Positions 24,686 to 33,499 of a stretch of 64,000 nucleotides of DNA are shown here, in pieces. The notes under the pieces are model-generated. The model saw only the letters and a list, made by a program, of their open reading frames with translations. It did not search any database and was not told the DNA's origin. Each line of letters opens with the position of its first letter. Positions within the stretch are counted from its first letter, which is position 1. Origin of the DNA: Streptomyces sp. BV286 (lineage in GTDB: Bacteria > Actinomycetota > Actinomycetes > Streptomycetales > Streptomycetaceae). A program made the position numbers and the translations under genes. The DNA lies in the NCBI RefSeq assembly GCF_019090165.1, contig NZ_JAHRIB010000079.1, positions 62,001-126,000 on the forward strand, in the 5' to 3' direction.

Positions 24686-27280
24686 ATGTCCGCCAGCCTG
24701 GAGGCCACCCCCACGATCGTGCTCGTCGGCCACGGCATGGTCGGCCAGCGCTTCCTCGAAGCGCTCGCCGAACGCGGCCTGACCGCCACGCACCGCGTGG
24801 TCGTGCTGTGCGAGGAGCCACGCCCCGCCTACGACCGCGTGCAGCTGACCTCGTACTTCTCGGGCACCTCGCCCGAGGAACTGTCCATGACGGACATGGA
24901 GTTCATCAAGGACCACGGGATCGAGCTGCACATCGGCGACCCCGCCGAGACGGTCGACCGGTCCGCGAGGACGGTGACGGCCCGCTCCGGCCTGGTCTTC
25001 GGCTACGACACGCTGGTCCTCGCCACCGGATCGTTCCCCTTCGTTCCTCCCGTGCCCAACAAGGACGCCGAGGGCTGCTTCGTCTACCGCACGATCGAGG
25101 ACCTCCTCGCCATCGAGGAGTACGCCAGGTCGAGGACGACGGGCGCGGTGGTCGGCGGCGGTCTGCTCGGGCTGGAGGCCGCGGGCGCGCTCAAGGGCCT
25201 CGGGCTCACCTCCCACATCGTGGAGTTCGCACCGCGCCTGATGCCGGTCCAGGTCGACGAGGGCGGCGGCGCCGCGCTCCTGCGGACCATCTCGGACATG
25301 GGCCTGTCCGTCCACACGGGTGTGGGCACGCAGGAGATCCTGGTCGACGAGGCCGGCGCGGTCACCGGCATGAAGCTGTCCGACGGCTCCGAACTCGCCA
25401 CCGAGCTGGTGGTGTTCTCCGCCGGTGTCCGCCCCCGCGACCAGCTGGCCCGCGACTGCGGCCTGACGGTCGGCGAGCGCGGCGGCATCACGGTCGACGA
25501 GCAGTGCCGCACGGTGAACGACCCGCACGTCTTCGCGATCGGCGAGTGCGCGCTGGCCTCCGACGGCCGGGTGTACGGGCTGGTCGCCCCCGGCTACGAG
25601 CAGGCGGAGACGGTCGCCGCGACCATCGCCGAGGACGAGGCGGAGTTCACCGGCGCCGACCTCTCCACCAAGCTGAAGCTGCTCGGCGTGGACGTGGCCT
25701 CGTTCGGTGACGCGCACGGCACGTCCGAGGACTGCCTCGACGTCGTCTACTCCGACTCCCGCGCGGGCCTGTACAAGAAGCTGGTCATCGGCCGCGACGG
25801 GACGCTGCTCGGCGGCATCCTGGTCGGCGACGCCGAGGCGTACGGCACGCTGCGGGCGTTCACCGGCTCGGTACCGCCGGTCTCCCCGGAACAGCTCGTC
25901 CTTCCGGCCGGCGCGGGCGCGGCCGTCCAGCTCGGCCCGTCCGCACTGCCGGACGAGGCGATCATCTGTTCCTGCCACAACGTCACCAAGGGCGCGGTCC
26001 GCGGCGCCGTCACCGAGCACCGCTGTACGACGGTGCCCGAGGTGAAGAAGTGCACCAAGGCCGGTACGGGCTGCGGCAGTTGCGTCAAGGTCCTCGGCCA
26101 GTTGGTCACCTCCGAACTGGAGGCGAGCGGCGTCGAGGTCGACAAGGGCCTGTGCGGCTGCTTCTCGCAGACCCGCGAGGAGCTGTACGAGATCGTCCTC
26201 GCCCTGCGCATCACCTCGTACCAGCAGCTCCTGGACCGCTACGGCCGTGACACCGCGCGTGGCGGTGACGGCTGCGAGGTCTGCAAGCCCACGGTCGGCT
26301 CCATCATCGCCTCGCTCGCGCCCACCATCGGCGCGGACGGCTATGTCCTGGACGGCGAGCAGGCCTCCCTCCAGGACACCAACGACCACTTCCTCGCGAA
26401 CCTGCAGAAGAACGGCTCGTACTCGATCGTGCCGCGCATCCCCGGCGGCGAGATCACTCCCGAGAAGCTCATCGTGATCGGCGAGGTGGCCCGGGACTTC
26501 GGCCTCTACACGAAGATCACGGGCGGTCAGCGGATCGACCTGTTCGGCGCGCGCGTCGAGCAACTGCCGCTGATCTGGGCCCGGTTGGTGGACGCCGGTT
26601 TCGAGTCCGGGCACGCGTACGGAAAGTCGCTGCGGACCGTCAAGTCGTGCGTCGGGCAGACCTGGTGCCGCTACGGCGTCCAGGACTCGGTACGCATGGC
26701 CATCGACCTGGAGCTGCGCTACCGGGGTCTCAGGTCCCCGCACAAGCTCAAGTCGGCGGTCTCGGGCTGCGCCCGCGAGTGCGCCGAGGCCCAGTCGAAG
26801 GACTTCGGCATCATCGCCACCGCCAACGGCTGGAACCTGTACGTCGGCGGCAACGGAGGCGCCACCCCGCGCCACGCGGACCTGCTCGCCCAGGACCTCT
26901 CCGACGCCGAACTCATCCGCCTGATCGACCGCTTCCTGATGTTCTACATCCGCACGGCCGACCGTCTGGAGCGCACCTCGACCTGGCTGGAGCGGATCGA
27001 CGGCGGCCTGGACCACGTGCGCGACGTGGTGGTCGAGGACTCGCTCGGCATCTGCGAGGAGCTGGAGTCCCTGATGACCGCGCATGTCGCGGGCTACCGC
27101 GACGAATGGGCCGAGACCATCAACGACCCGGAGAAGCTGTCCCGCTTCGTCTCCTTCGTGAACGCCCCGGACACCCCGGACCCGGTCGTCGGCTTCGTCC
27201 CCGAGCGCGACCAGATCAAGCCCGACCTGCCGCTGCTGACCATCGGCACGCGACCCCTGGAAGGAAGCGCCCAGCGATGA
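24686..27280 (+). CDS. nirB: NAD(P)H nitrite reductase large subunit
   Basis: An 864-residue cytoplasmic enzyme that reduces nitrite to ammonium. FAD/NAD domains (IVLVGHGMVGQRFLEAL at about 12; AVVGGGLLGLEAAGAL near 155) are followed by two BFD-type [2Fe-2S] segments (CSCHNVTKGAVR with CTKAGTGCGSC; later GCEVCKPTVGS). The sulfite/nitrite reductase domain then has the siroheme-[4Fe-4S] cysteines in CVGQTWCRYG and CARECAEA. GGAGG precedes ATG 24686. It overlaps nirD by four bases. Confidence 0.96.
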   Translation: MSASLEATPTIVLVGHGMVGQRFLEALAERGLTATHRVVVLCEEPRPAYDRVQLTSYFSGTSPEELSMTDMEFIKDHGIELHIGDPAETVDRSARTVTARSGLVFGYDTLVLATGSFPFVPPVPNKDAEGCFVYRTIEDLLAIEEYARSRTTGAVVGGGLLGLEAAGALKGLGLTSHIVEFAPRLMPVQVDEGGGAALLRTISDMGLSVHTGVGTQEILVDEAGAVTGMKLSDGSELATELVVFSAGVRPRDQLARDCGLTVGERGGITVDEQCRTVNDPHVFAIGECALASDGRVYGLVAPGYEQAETVAATIAEDEAEFTGADLSTKLKLLGVDVASFGDAHGTSEDCLDVVYSDSRAGLYKKLVIGRDGTLLGGILVGDAEAYGTLRAFTGSVPPVSPEQLVLPAGAGAAVQLGPSALPDEAIICSCHNVTKGAVRGAVTEHRCTTVPEVKKCTKAGTGCGSCVKVLGQLVTSELEASGVEVDKGLCGCFSQTREELYEIVLALRITSYQQLLDRYGRDTARGGDGCEVCKPTVGSIIASLAPTIGADGYVLDGEQASLQDTNDHFLANLQKNGSYSIVPRIPGGEITPEKLIVIGEVARDFGLYTKITGGQRIDLFGARVEQLPLIWARLVDAGFESGHAYGKSLRTVKSCVGQTWCRYGVQDSVRMAIDLELRYRGLRSPHKLKSAVSGCARECAEAQSKDFGIIATANGWNLYVGGNGGATPRHADLLAQDLSDAELIRLIDRFLMFYIRTADRLERTSTWLERIDGGLDHVRDVVVEDSLGICEELESLMTAHVAGYRDEWAETINDPEKLSRFVSFVNAPDTPDPVVGFVPERDQIKPDLPLLTIGTRPLEGSAQR

Positions 27281-27639
27281 CGCTCGCCCCCGAGACCACG
27301 ACGCTCAAGATCCAGCTCCGGCTGGACGGCCCGGCCGCCGACGACTGGTTCACGGTCTGCGACCTGTCCGTGCTGATCCCCGGCCGCGGCGTCGCGGCCC
27401 TGCTCCCGGACGGACGCCAGGTGGCGCTCTTCCTGGACCGTACGGGCCGGATGTACGCGATCGACAACCGTGACCCGTTCACCGGCGCGGCCGTCCTCTC
27501 CCGCGGTCTGACCGGCTCCCACCAGGGGCGCCCGTTCGTCGCCTCGCCCCTTCTCAAGCAGCGCTTCGACCTGGAGTCGGGGCAGTGCCTGGACGAGGAC
27601 TCGGTGAGGGTGACGACGTACGAGGTGCGGGCGAGCTGA
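27277..27639 (+). CDS. nirD: NAD(P)H nitrite reductase small subunit
   Basis: A 120-residue Rieske-like protein starting at ATG 27277, inside the last codons of nirB. The fold is recognisable (VALFLDRTGRMYAIDNRDPFTGAAVLSRG, then FVASPLLKQRFDLESGQCL), but the two CxH motifs of true Rieske proteins are absent, as is normal for NirD. It assists assembly or stability of NirB. Confidence 0.93.
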   Translation: MTLAPETTTLKIQLRLDGPAADDWFTVCDLSVLIPGRGVAALLPDGRQVALFLDRTGRMYAIDNRDPFTGAAVLSRGLTGSHQGRPFVASPLLKQRFDLESGQCLDEDSVRVTTYEVRAS

Positions 27640-27668
27640 GGTCCCGGCACCCTCCTCTTCCTCGGTCC

Positions 27669-29132
27669 TCAGGGTGAGGCGGTGGTCTCCAGCGGTCTGG
27701 CCACCGGAGTGGTGGGGTCGCCCGCCGCGGGCAGCCGGACCACCGCGTCGAGCCCGCCGTGGACGGCGGGACGCAGGCTGATGTCACCGCCGCTCGCGTG
27801 GGTGAGGCGCTGGACGAGGGCCAGTCCCAGACCCGTACCGCCCTTGGGTGCGCCGGGGGCCCGCCAGAAACGGTCGAAGGCCCGGCGGCGCTGCTCCTCG
27901 GTCATCCCCGGCCCCTCGTCCGTGACATGCAGTTCGACGCGGGCGGGGCCTGCCGGACGGTGGTGGAAGCGGCGTTCGTGGGTCGACGGCCGGCGCAGGT
28001 CCACGGAGACGGTGGAGTGGGGCGGCGACACCTTCAGGGCGTTGGAGAGCAGGTTGTCCAGGATCTGCTCCACCGCGCCGGGCACGGCCAGGACGGGCCC
28101 GCCGTAGTCGCCGAGCAGCACGAGCTGTACGCCGTGCTGCTCGAACATCGGCGCCCAGGCCCGGTGCCGTTCGGCGCAGACCCGGTCCAGGTCCACCTGT
28201 TCGCGGACGGCGGCGCTCTCGTCGAGCCGCGCCATGGCCAGCAGTCCTTCGACCATTCTGGCCAGCCGGTCGGTCTCGGTCACCGCGGCGTCGAGGTTGC
28301 CCCGGGCGTGCAGCGCGATGTCGGACTCCAGGTTCTCCAGACGCAGCCGCAGCGCGGCGAGGGGCGTCTTGAGCTGGTGCGAGGCCTCGCCCGCGAAGGC
28401 GCGCTGGGAGGCGAGGAGGTGTTCGAGGCGGGCGGCGGTGCGGTTGAAGGTGGCGGCGAGGCTGCGTACCTCCGGCGGTCCGTTCGTGATCGCCACGGGA
28501 GTGGCGGGGCCGCCGTCCGCCAACTTGTGGGTGGCTCGCTCCAGTTCGCGGATGGGGCGGCCGGTCCAGCGCGCGATGGCGAAGCCGATGACGGCGACGG
28601 CCGCGAGGACCGCGAGCCCGCCGAGGATGAGCAGCAGCCACACGTGCTGCACGCGCTCCGCCACCATCCGGCTGGGCACCGTGATCCGCACGGCGCCCAA
28701 CCTCTCCGCGCCGTGCGTCACCGGGGCCGCGACCGCGATGTACTCCACGCCGCCGATGGTGGACGTGCGCACGTCCGCGGTGGAGTCGCCCCGGAGCGCG
28801 GCCGCGATGCCGGGCCAGGAGGCCGGGTTGCCCGACTCGGCGTCGGACAGTTCGTGCGAGGTGGCCAGCAGGTCGCCGGAGCGATCCACGATCAGCACCC
28901 TGCCGCCGATGCGCTCGGCGCAGTGGGCCGCCCGGCCGGGCAGGTCCTGCGTCGCGCGTCCGGCGTCGATGGACAGCGAGGCGAACGCCGAGACCGACTC
29001 CGCCTCGTCCTTCGCCGTGTTCATCACCCGCTCCAGTTCACCCCGCGAGTACACGAACCCCAGTGGAATCTCCAGGCAGAGCAGGACAAGGGCGGTGAGG
29101 ACGAGGTAGCTGAGGAGCAGCCGTCGGGTCAT
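27669..29132 (-). CDS. Sensor histidine kinase
   Basis: A 487-residue membrane kinase; ATG 29132 overlaps the regulator's stop by ATGA. Helix 1 is about residues 6-27 and helix 2 about 164-187, enclosing a roughly 135-residue extracytoplasmic sensor (its Cys71 may matter). A HAMP segment follows (WTGRPIRELERATHKL), then the dimerisation domain with phospho-acceptor His252 in SHQLKTPLAALR. The ATPase domain has N, G1 and G2 boxes (LDNLLSNALKVS, DEGPGM, GGTGLGLALV). The signal is unknown. Confidence 0.93.
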   Translation of the reverse strand: MTRRLLLSYLVLTALVLLCLEIPLGFVYSRGELERVMNTAKDEAESVSAFASLSIDAGRATQDLPGRAAHCAERIGGRVLIVDRSGDLLATSHELSDAESGNPASWPGIAAALRGDSTADVRTSTIGGVEYIAVAAPVTHGAERLGAVRITVPSRMVAERVQHVWLLLILGGLAVLAAVAVIGFAIARWTGRPIRELERATHKLADGGPATPVAITNGPPEVRSLAATFNRTAARLEHLLASQRAFAGEASHQLKTPLAALRLRLENLESDIALHARGNLDAAVTETDRLARMVEGLLAMARLDESAAVREQVDLDRVCAERHRAWAPMFEQHGVQLVLLGDYGGPVLAVPGAVEQILDNLLSNALKVSPPHSTVSVDLRRPSTHERRFHHRPAGPARVELHVTDEGPGMTEEQRRRAFDRFWRAPGAPKGGTGLGLALVQRLTHASGGDISLRPAVHGGLDAVVRLPAAGDPTTPVARPLETTASP

Positions 29133-30541
29133 CGGTACGCCGCCGGCTGACCCGGTGCCGGGTACGGGACGGGCGGCTGGGTGTGGACCGCCAGCCGGAA
29201 GCCGACCCCGCGCAGGGTCTGGATCCACGCCGAGTGCCCCAACTTCCTTCGCAGCGTGGCGACATGGACGTCCAGCGTCTTGGTCGGGCCCTGGTAGTGC
29301 GGGTCCCAGACCCGGTCGAGGATCTGCTGCCGCGAGTAGACCGCCCCGGGGTCCTCGGTGAGCAGCGCGAGCAGTTCGAACTCCTTCGGCGTCAGCGCGA
29401 CGGAGGTCTCGCCGACCCAGACCTGCCGGGTCCGGCGGTCGACCACGAGGGGCCCCGGGGGCGGCCTCTCGGCATCCGCGTCCGGGTCGGGATCCGCGTC
29501 GGGCAGAGGTACGGGTTCGAAGTGCCGTGGTGCCTCCCGCCGGGCCGAGAAGGGCTCCCCGCCGAACGGCTCTTCCCCGAACGACTCACCGGAGAACGGC
29601 TTCGCACCACGCGGCCCGCCCAGGGACGGCTCCGCGCCACGCGCCCCGCCCGGAGACGCTTCCGAGCCGCGCGCCTCGCTCGGCAACGGTTCCCGGCCGC
29701 CGGACGCACGGGAGAACGACTCCCGGCCACCCGACCCACCGGGGAACGTCTCCCCGCCGCCCGACCCACCGGAGAACGACTCTGCGCCACGCGCCTCACC
29801 GGAGAACGACTCCGCGCCGCCCGACCCACGGGTGAACGACTCCGGGCCGTTCGGCCCACGGGAGAACAGCTCCGCGCCGTCCGACCCGCTGGTGAACGCC
29901 TCTCTGCCGCGCACCTCGTCCGGAAAGGGTTCCGTGCCGCGTGTGCCCGGGGCGAAGGGGCGCGCACCGGACGGCCCGGCGTCCGGAGCCTCCGGCGTGT
30001 ACGGCCGTCCGCTCTCCGGGGCGCCGGACCCGTACGGTTCGGCCCCCTGCGCCCCCGCACCCGGCGGGCGCACGAACGGTGTCCCCCGGGGAGGCGTCCC
30101 CGTGACGGGCGCCCCCACCAGGGGCACCCCGGCCGGAGGAGTCCCGAAGTCCCCCTCGGGGTGGCCCTGCCGCACGCCCCGCCCCAGTTGCGTGCGCCGC
30201 GTGACCGCCCGCAACCGGGCCACCAGCTCACGCAGGCTGAAAGGTTTCGCCAAGTAGTCGTCCGCGCCGAGTTCCAGGCCCAGCACCCGGTCGGTCTCCT
30301 CACCGCGTGCACTGAGGATGATGATCGGCACGTCGGAGACCTGCCGGATGCCACGGCAGACGTCGATGCCGTCCATGTCGGGCAGACCCAGGTCGAGCAG
30401 GACGGCATCGCCGTAGGGCCCTCTCAGCCCGTCGGTCCCGGTGGAGACGCGGTCGACCGTCAGCCCGAAGTGGCCCAGCCCCTCGGCGAGAGGTTCGGCG
30501 ATCGTGTCGTCGTCCTCGATGAGCAGCACTCGTACGCCCAT
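29129..30541 (-). CDS. OmpR-family response regulator with decapeptide-repeat linker
   Basis: 470 residues, twice the family norm of about 230. Start ATG 30541 has GGGAG upstream; an in-frame extension to 30694 is rejected. The receiver domain (1-118) has the acidic pocket EDDD, phospho-Asp50 (VLLDLGLPD) and Lys99. The winged-helix DNA-binding domain (about 363-452) has VALTPKEFELLALL, YSRQQILDRVW and TLRGVGFRL. Between them lies a 245-residue Gly/Pro/Ser/Glu-rich linker, residues 191-330 of which are 14 consecutive 10-residue repeats. It should be phosphorylated by the adjacent kinase. Confidence 0.92.
   Translation of the reverse strand: MGVRVLLIEDDDTIAEPLAEGLGHFGLTVDRVSTGTDGLRGPYGDAVLLDLGLPDMDGIDVCRGIRQVSDVPIIILSARGEETDRVLGLELGADDYLAKPFSLRELVARLRAVTRRTQLGRGVRQGHPEGDFGTPPAGVPLVGAPVTGTPPRGTPFVRPPGAGAQGAEPYGSGAPESGRPYTPEAPDAGPSGARPFAPGTRGTEPFPDEVRGREAFTSGSDGAELFSRGPNGPESFTRGSGGAESFSGEARGAESFSGGSGGGETFPGGSGGRESFSRASGGREPLPSEARGSEASPGGARGAEPSLGGPRGAKPFSGESFGEEPFGGEPFSARREAPRHFEPVPLPDADPDPDADAERPPPGPLVVDRRTRQVWVGETSVALTPKEFELLALLTEDPGAVYSRQQILDRVWDPHYQGPTKTLDVHVATLRRKLGHSAWIQTLRGVGFRLAVHTQPPVPYPAPGQPAAYR
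29552..29971 (-). repeat. Fourteen 30-bp tandem repeats inside the response regulator gene
   Basis: The 420 bases translate to 14 in-register decapeptides with consensus R/G-G-x-E-S/P-F-S/P-x-G-x, for example RGAESFSGGS, GGAESFSGEA and GGRESFSRAS. No indels break the register. The best-conserved units are in the centre and the ends drift, as expected of an array grown by internal duplication. Confidence 0.9.
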
Positions 30542-30824
30542 ACGTCCCGTCTCCCCATGAACCCGGACAGCACGAATTCCGTGCCGTGAAGGAGTCACGC
30601 TACAAGAGCCCACAATGGCACACCGCATTAACCCCGGGTAATGTGACGGGTCGCTCAAAAACCGTCCACGGACGTCCGGTTGACGCCGGAGCAAGCCGAC
30701 AGGACGAAATATGGGCCGTTCCTGGTCCCGCTCTAGTGTTCCGTTAACCTTCGCCTGGCAGTCCCCCCTCTACGGTGGTGGAACGACGGGAAATACCTGG
30801 TCGGACCCCATACCTGGAGGTACC

Positions 30825-31430
30825 GTGAAGGCATTGCTGGACCGCGCCCGCTCGTTCGCTCGACGTGTCGATTTCGAGAGCGGCGAATACCGGAAGCTGG
30901 CAGAGGGCCAATATCCGGAGGCATTGTTCATTACCTGCTCGGACTCGCGGGTCATACCCGCCCTGATCACGGGCGCACGACCCGGAGAGATATTCGAGCT
31001 GCGGAACGCGGGGAATATCGTCCCGCCGCACGGGCGGCCGGGCGCCTCGGGCGAGGCCGCCACCATCGAGTACGCACTGGAGGTGCTCGGCGTTCAGGAC
31101 ATCATCGTGTGCGGCCACTCCCACTGCGGTGCGATGGGCGCGCTGAAGTCCGGCGACGACCTGTCGGCGCTGCCCGGCGTGGACGCCTGGCTGGACCTGG
31201 CCCGCCCCGAGCTGGCACCCCTGCTCGACGGGGCCCTCGAAGACCCGTCGATGCCGGCCATGGCGCAACTCAACGTCGTCAACCAGCTCGCGGTACTGGG
31301 GAGTTATCCGGTCGCGCGGCAGCGGATCGACTCGGGAAGGCTGCGGCTGCACGGCTGGTACTACGAGGTCGACACCGGCCAGGTGCACGAGCTGGACGAG
31401 GACGGCCGCTTCCGGGTGCACGCCGTATGA
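30825..31430 (+). CDS. Beta-class carbonic anhydrase
   Basis: 201 residues from GTG 30825 (GGAGG upstream). Zinc ligands are Cys38 (in CSDSR, with Asp40-Arg42 dyad), His98 and Cys101 (GHSHCGA). It interconverts CO2 and bicarbonate in the cytoplasm. The gene overlaps the SulP transporter gene by ATGA and is divergent from the two-component system. The 283-base divergent spacer contains the promoters of both, which I cannot place with confidence. Confidence 0.94.
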   Translation: MKALLDRARSFARRVDFESGEYRKLAEGQYPEALFITCSDSRVIPALITGARPGEIFELRNAGNIVPPHGRPGASGEAATIEYALEVLGVQDIIVCGHSHCGAMGALKSGDDLSALPGVDAWLDLARPELAPLLDGALEDPSMPAMAQLNVVNQLAVLGSYPVARQRIDSGRLRLHGWYYEVDTGQVHELDEDGRFRVHAV

Positions 31431-33367
31431 GCGGCCTGCACGCACGCGGGCGCGTACCGGCCCACTCCAGGATCCCGCCGCAGCCACCGGACCCGCCTCC
31501 CGCTCCCGACGCCCGCCGGGCGTACGACGACTTCGACGGGTTCGGCAGCGTCGGCGGCTTCGAGCACCACGCAAGCCACGCGGCTGCCTCCCACGCCGCC
31601 GGCACTTCCGGCACCGCCGAGCCCGGCGGCACCGGCACCGACACCGGCGGAAGCAACAAGGGCGGCAAGGGCGGCAGTTGGTTCGGCAAGAGCGGTGAGG
31701 GCAGCAAGGGCCCCAGGGCCGACCTGGCCACCGAGATCACCGCCTCGCTCGTCGTCTTCCTGGTCGCCCTCCCTCTGTGCATCGGCGTCGCCGTGGCCTC
31801 CGGAGTCCCCGCCGAACTGGGCATCATCTCCGGTGTCATCGGCGGTCTGGTCGTCGGCGCGGCCCGTGGCAGCACCCTCCAGGTCAGCGGTCCCGCGGCC
31901 GGGCTGGCGGCCCTCGTCGCGGAGACCGTCCTCGAGTACGGCGTGGCCATGCTCGGTGTGATCGTCCTCGGCGCCGGCATCCTGCAGATCGTTCTCGGCC
32001 TGGTCCGGCTCGGCCGGATCTTCCAGGCGATCTCCCTGGCCGTCGTCCAGGGCATGCTCGCCGGCATCGGACTGCCGCTGATGTTCAGCCAGCTCTATCC
32101 GATGTCCGACTCCAAGGCCCCCGGCACCCCGGTCGACAACATGGCCGGTCTCCCCGGGCTGATCGCCGACACGGTGACGAACCCCGACGCGCTCGTCGCC
32201 GCGGGACTCGGTGCGGTCACCATCGCCCTGAGCTTCCTGTGGAAGGGGATGCCCGGCCCGGTGAAGAAGGTCCCGGCCGCGCTCGTGGCCGTCGGGATCG
32301 GCATCGGCGTCGCCTCCCTGCCGGGCGTGGACGTGAAGACGCTCCAGGTGGGCAACCTGCTCGCGTCCATCGACGTACCCGGCCCGAAGGAGTTCGCCGG
32401 CCTCGCCGACGTCGGGATCATCACCGCGATCCTCACCTTCACGGTGATCGCCTCGGCGGAGAGCCTCTTCACCGCCGCCGCCGTGGACCGCATGCACAGC
32501 GGGCCACGCACCCGCTACAACGCGGAACTCATCGCCCAGGGCGCCGGGAACACGGTGGCGGGCCTCCTCGGCGCGCTGCCCATCACGGCGGTGGTGGCCC
32601 GCAGTTCGGCGAACGTCCAGGCAGGCGCCAAGACCCGCCTCTCCCGCACGCTCCACGGCCTGTGGCTGCTCGCCTTCGCGCTGCTCCTGCCCCAGGTGCT
32701 GGCCCTGATCCCGATCTCCGTCCTCGCAGGCGTCCTCGTCCACAGCGGCTGGAAGCTCTTCGCGCCCGCGGAGTTCCCGAAGATGTGGCGCCAGGACCGG
32801 GGCGAGTTCGCCGTGATGACGCTCACCACCCTGGTCATCGTGGCGACCGCGCTGCTCGAAGGTGTCCTCTTCGGCCTCGCCGCGGGGATCGTCCTGGCCG
32901 CGCTGCGGATGTCCCAGACCGTCATCAGACAGCACCTGGAGGAGGACACCGCCAAGGTCGTCATGGCGGGCAACGCCACGTTCCTGCGGCTGCCCCAGCT
33001 GATCGAGGCCCTGGAGGCCGCCGCCGAGGCGGGCAGGCCGCGTATCCGGCTCGACCTGACGGGAGTGACCCACCTCGACCACGCCTGCCGCAGCCAGGTC
33101 GAGGAGTTCGTCGCACAGCAACGGGGGCTCGGGCTGCGCGTGGAGCTGCTGATGCCGGGTCCGGCGAAGCCGGCGGGCACGCCGACGGGCGTGGCGGACA
33201 CGGCGGTTGGTGAGCGTGTGCCCTCACCGGCTCACCCGGCCGGCAACGCGCCACCCAGGCAGCCGTACACGTCCCCGGCCACGGACTCGGCCCCGGGCCC
33301 GAGCCCCACCGCCGAATGGTTCTATCTCGACACCCGGCCCATGCCCGAGGAGTACGCCTCTCGTTGA
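31427..33367 (+). CDS. SulP-family anion transporter with STAS domain
   Basis: 646 residues from ATG 31427, inside the carbonic anhydrase stop. An unusual N-terminal extension of about 95 residues is low complexity (His/Ala, then Gly/Lys/Ser: GGSNKGGKGGSWFGKSGEGS). The SLC26/SulP membrane domain follows (ADLATEITASLVVFLVALPL onward, about 11-12 helices), with a short STAS domain from about 495 (FLRLPQLIEALEAA, RIRLDLTGVTHLDHAC). A Pro-rich tail ends it. Co-translation with carbonic anhydrase suggests bicarbonate transport; sulfate remains possible. Confidence 0.92.
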   Translation: MSGLHARGRVPAHSRIPPQPPDPPPAPDARRAYDDFDGFGSVGGFEHHASHAAASHAAGTSGTAEPGGTGTDTGGSNKGGKGGSWFGKSGEGSKGPRADLATEITASLVVFLVALPLCIGVAVASGVPAELGIISGVIGGLVVGAARGSTLQVSGPAAGLAALVAETVLEYGVAMLGVIVLGAGILQIVLGLVRLGRIFQAISLAVVQGMLAGIGLPLMFSQLYPMSDSKAPGTPVDNMAGLPGLIADTVTNPDALVAAGLGAVTIALSFLWKGMPGPVKKVPAALVAVGIGIGVASLPGVDVKTLQVGNLLASIDVPGPKEFAGLADVGIITAILTFTVIASAESLFTAAAVDRMHSGPRTRYNAELIAQGAGNTVAGLLGALPITAVVARSSANVQAGAKTRLSRTLHGLWLLAFALLLPQVLALIPISVLAGVLVHSGWKLFAPAEFPKMWRQDRGEFAVMTLTTLVIVATALLEGVLFGLAAGIVLAALRMSQTVIRQHLEEDTAKVVMAGNATFLRLPQLIEALEAAAEAGRPRIRLDLTGVTHLDHACRSQVEEFVAQQRGLGLRVELLMPGPAKPAGTPTGVADTAVGERVPSPAHPAGNAPPRQPYTSPATDSAPGPSPTAEWFYLDTRPMPEEYASR

Positions 33368-33401
33368 GCGCCTCTCGGGCCGTTCGTACCTGCGGGTTCG
33401 T

Positions 33402-33434
33402 CGTGGCTTGCCGCGCAGTTCCCCGCGCCCTTGA
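33402..33434. repeat. Dispersed palindromic repeat, copy 2 (single arm)
   Basis: One arm only, CGTGGCTTGCCGCGCAGTTC followed by CCCGCGCCCTTGA, 35 bases after the SulP stop. It matches the core found at the other four sites. No complementary arm is present nearby. Confidence 0.7.
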
Positions 33435-33499
33435 TGGGGCACTACCCTTCGGGCGCGCTTACGCTGTGAAGCCACCCGCACGCGGAGGGAGCAGAAGCC

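Noticed and set aside
24377..27085. 902-codon antisense frame over nirB
   Set aside because: Same composition signature as other shadows; NirB has clear cofactor motifs on the opposite strand.
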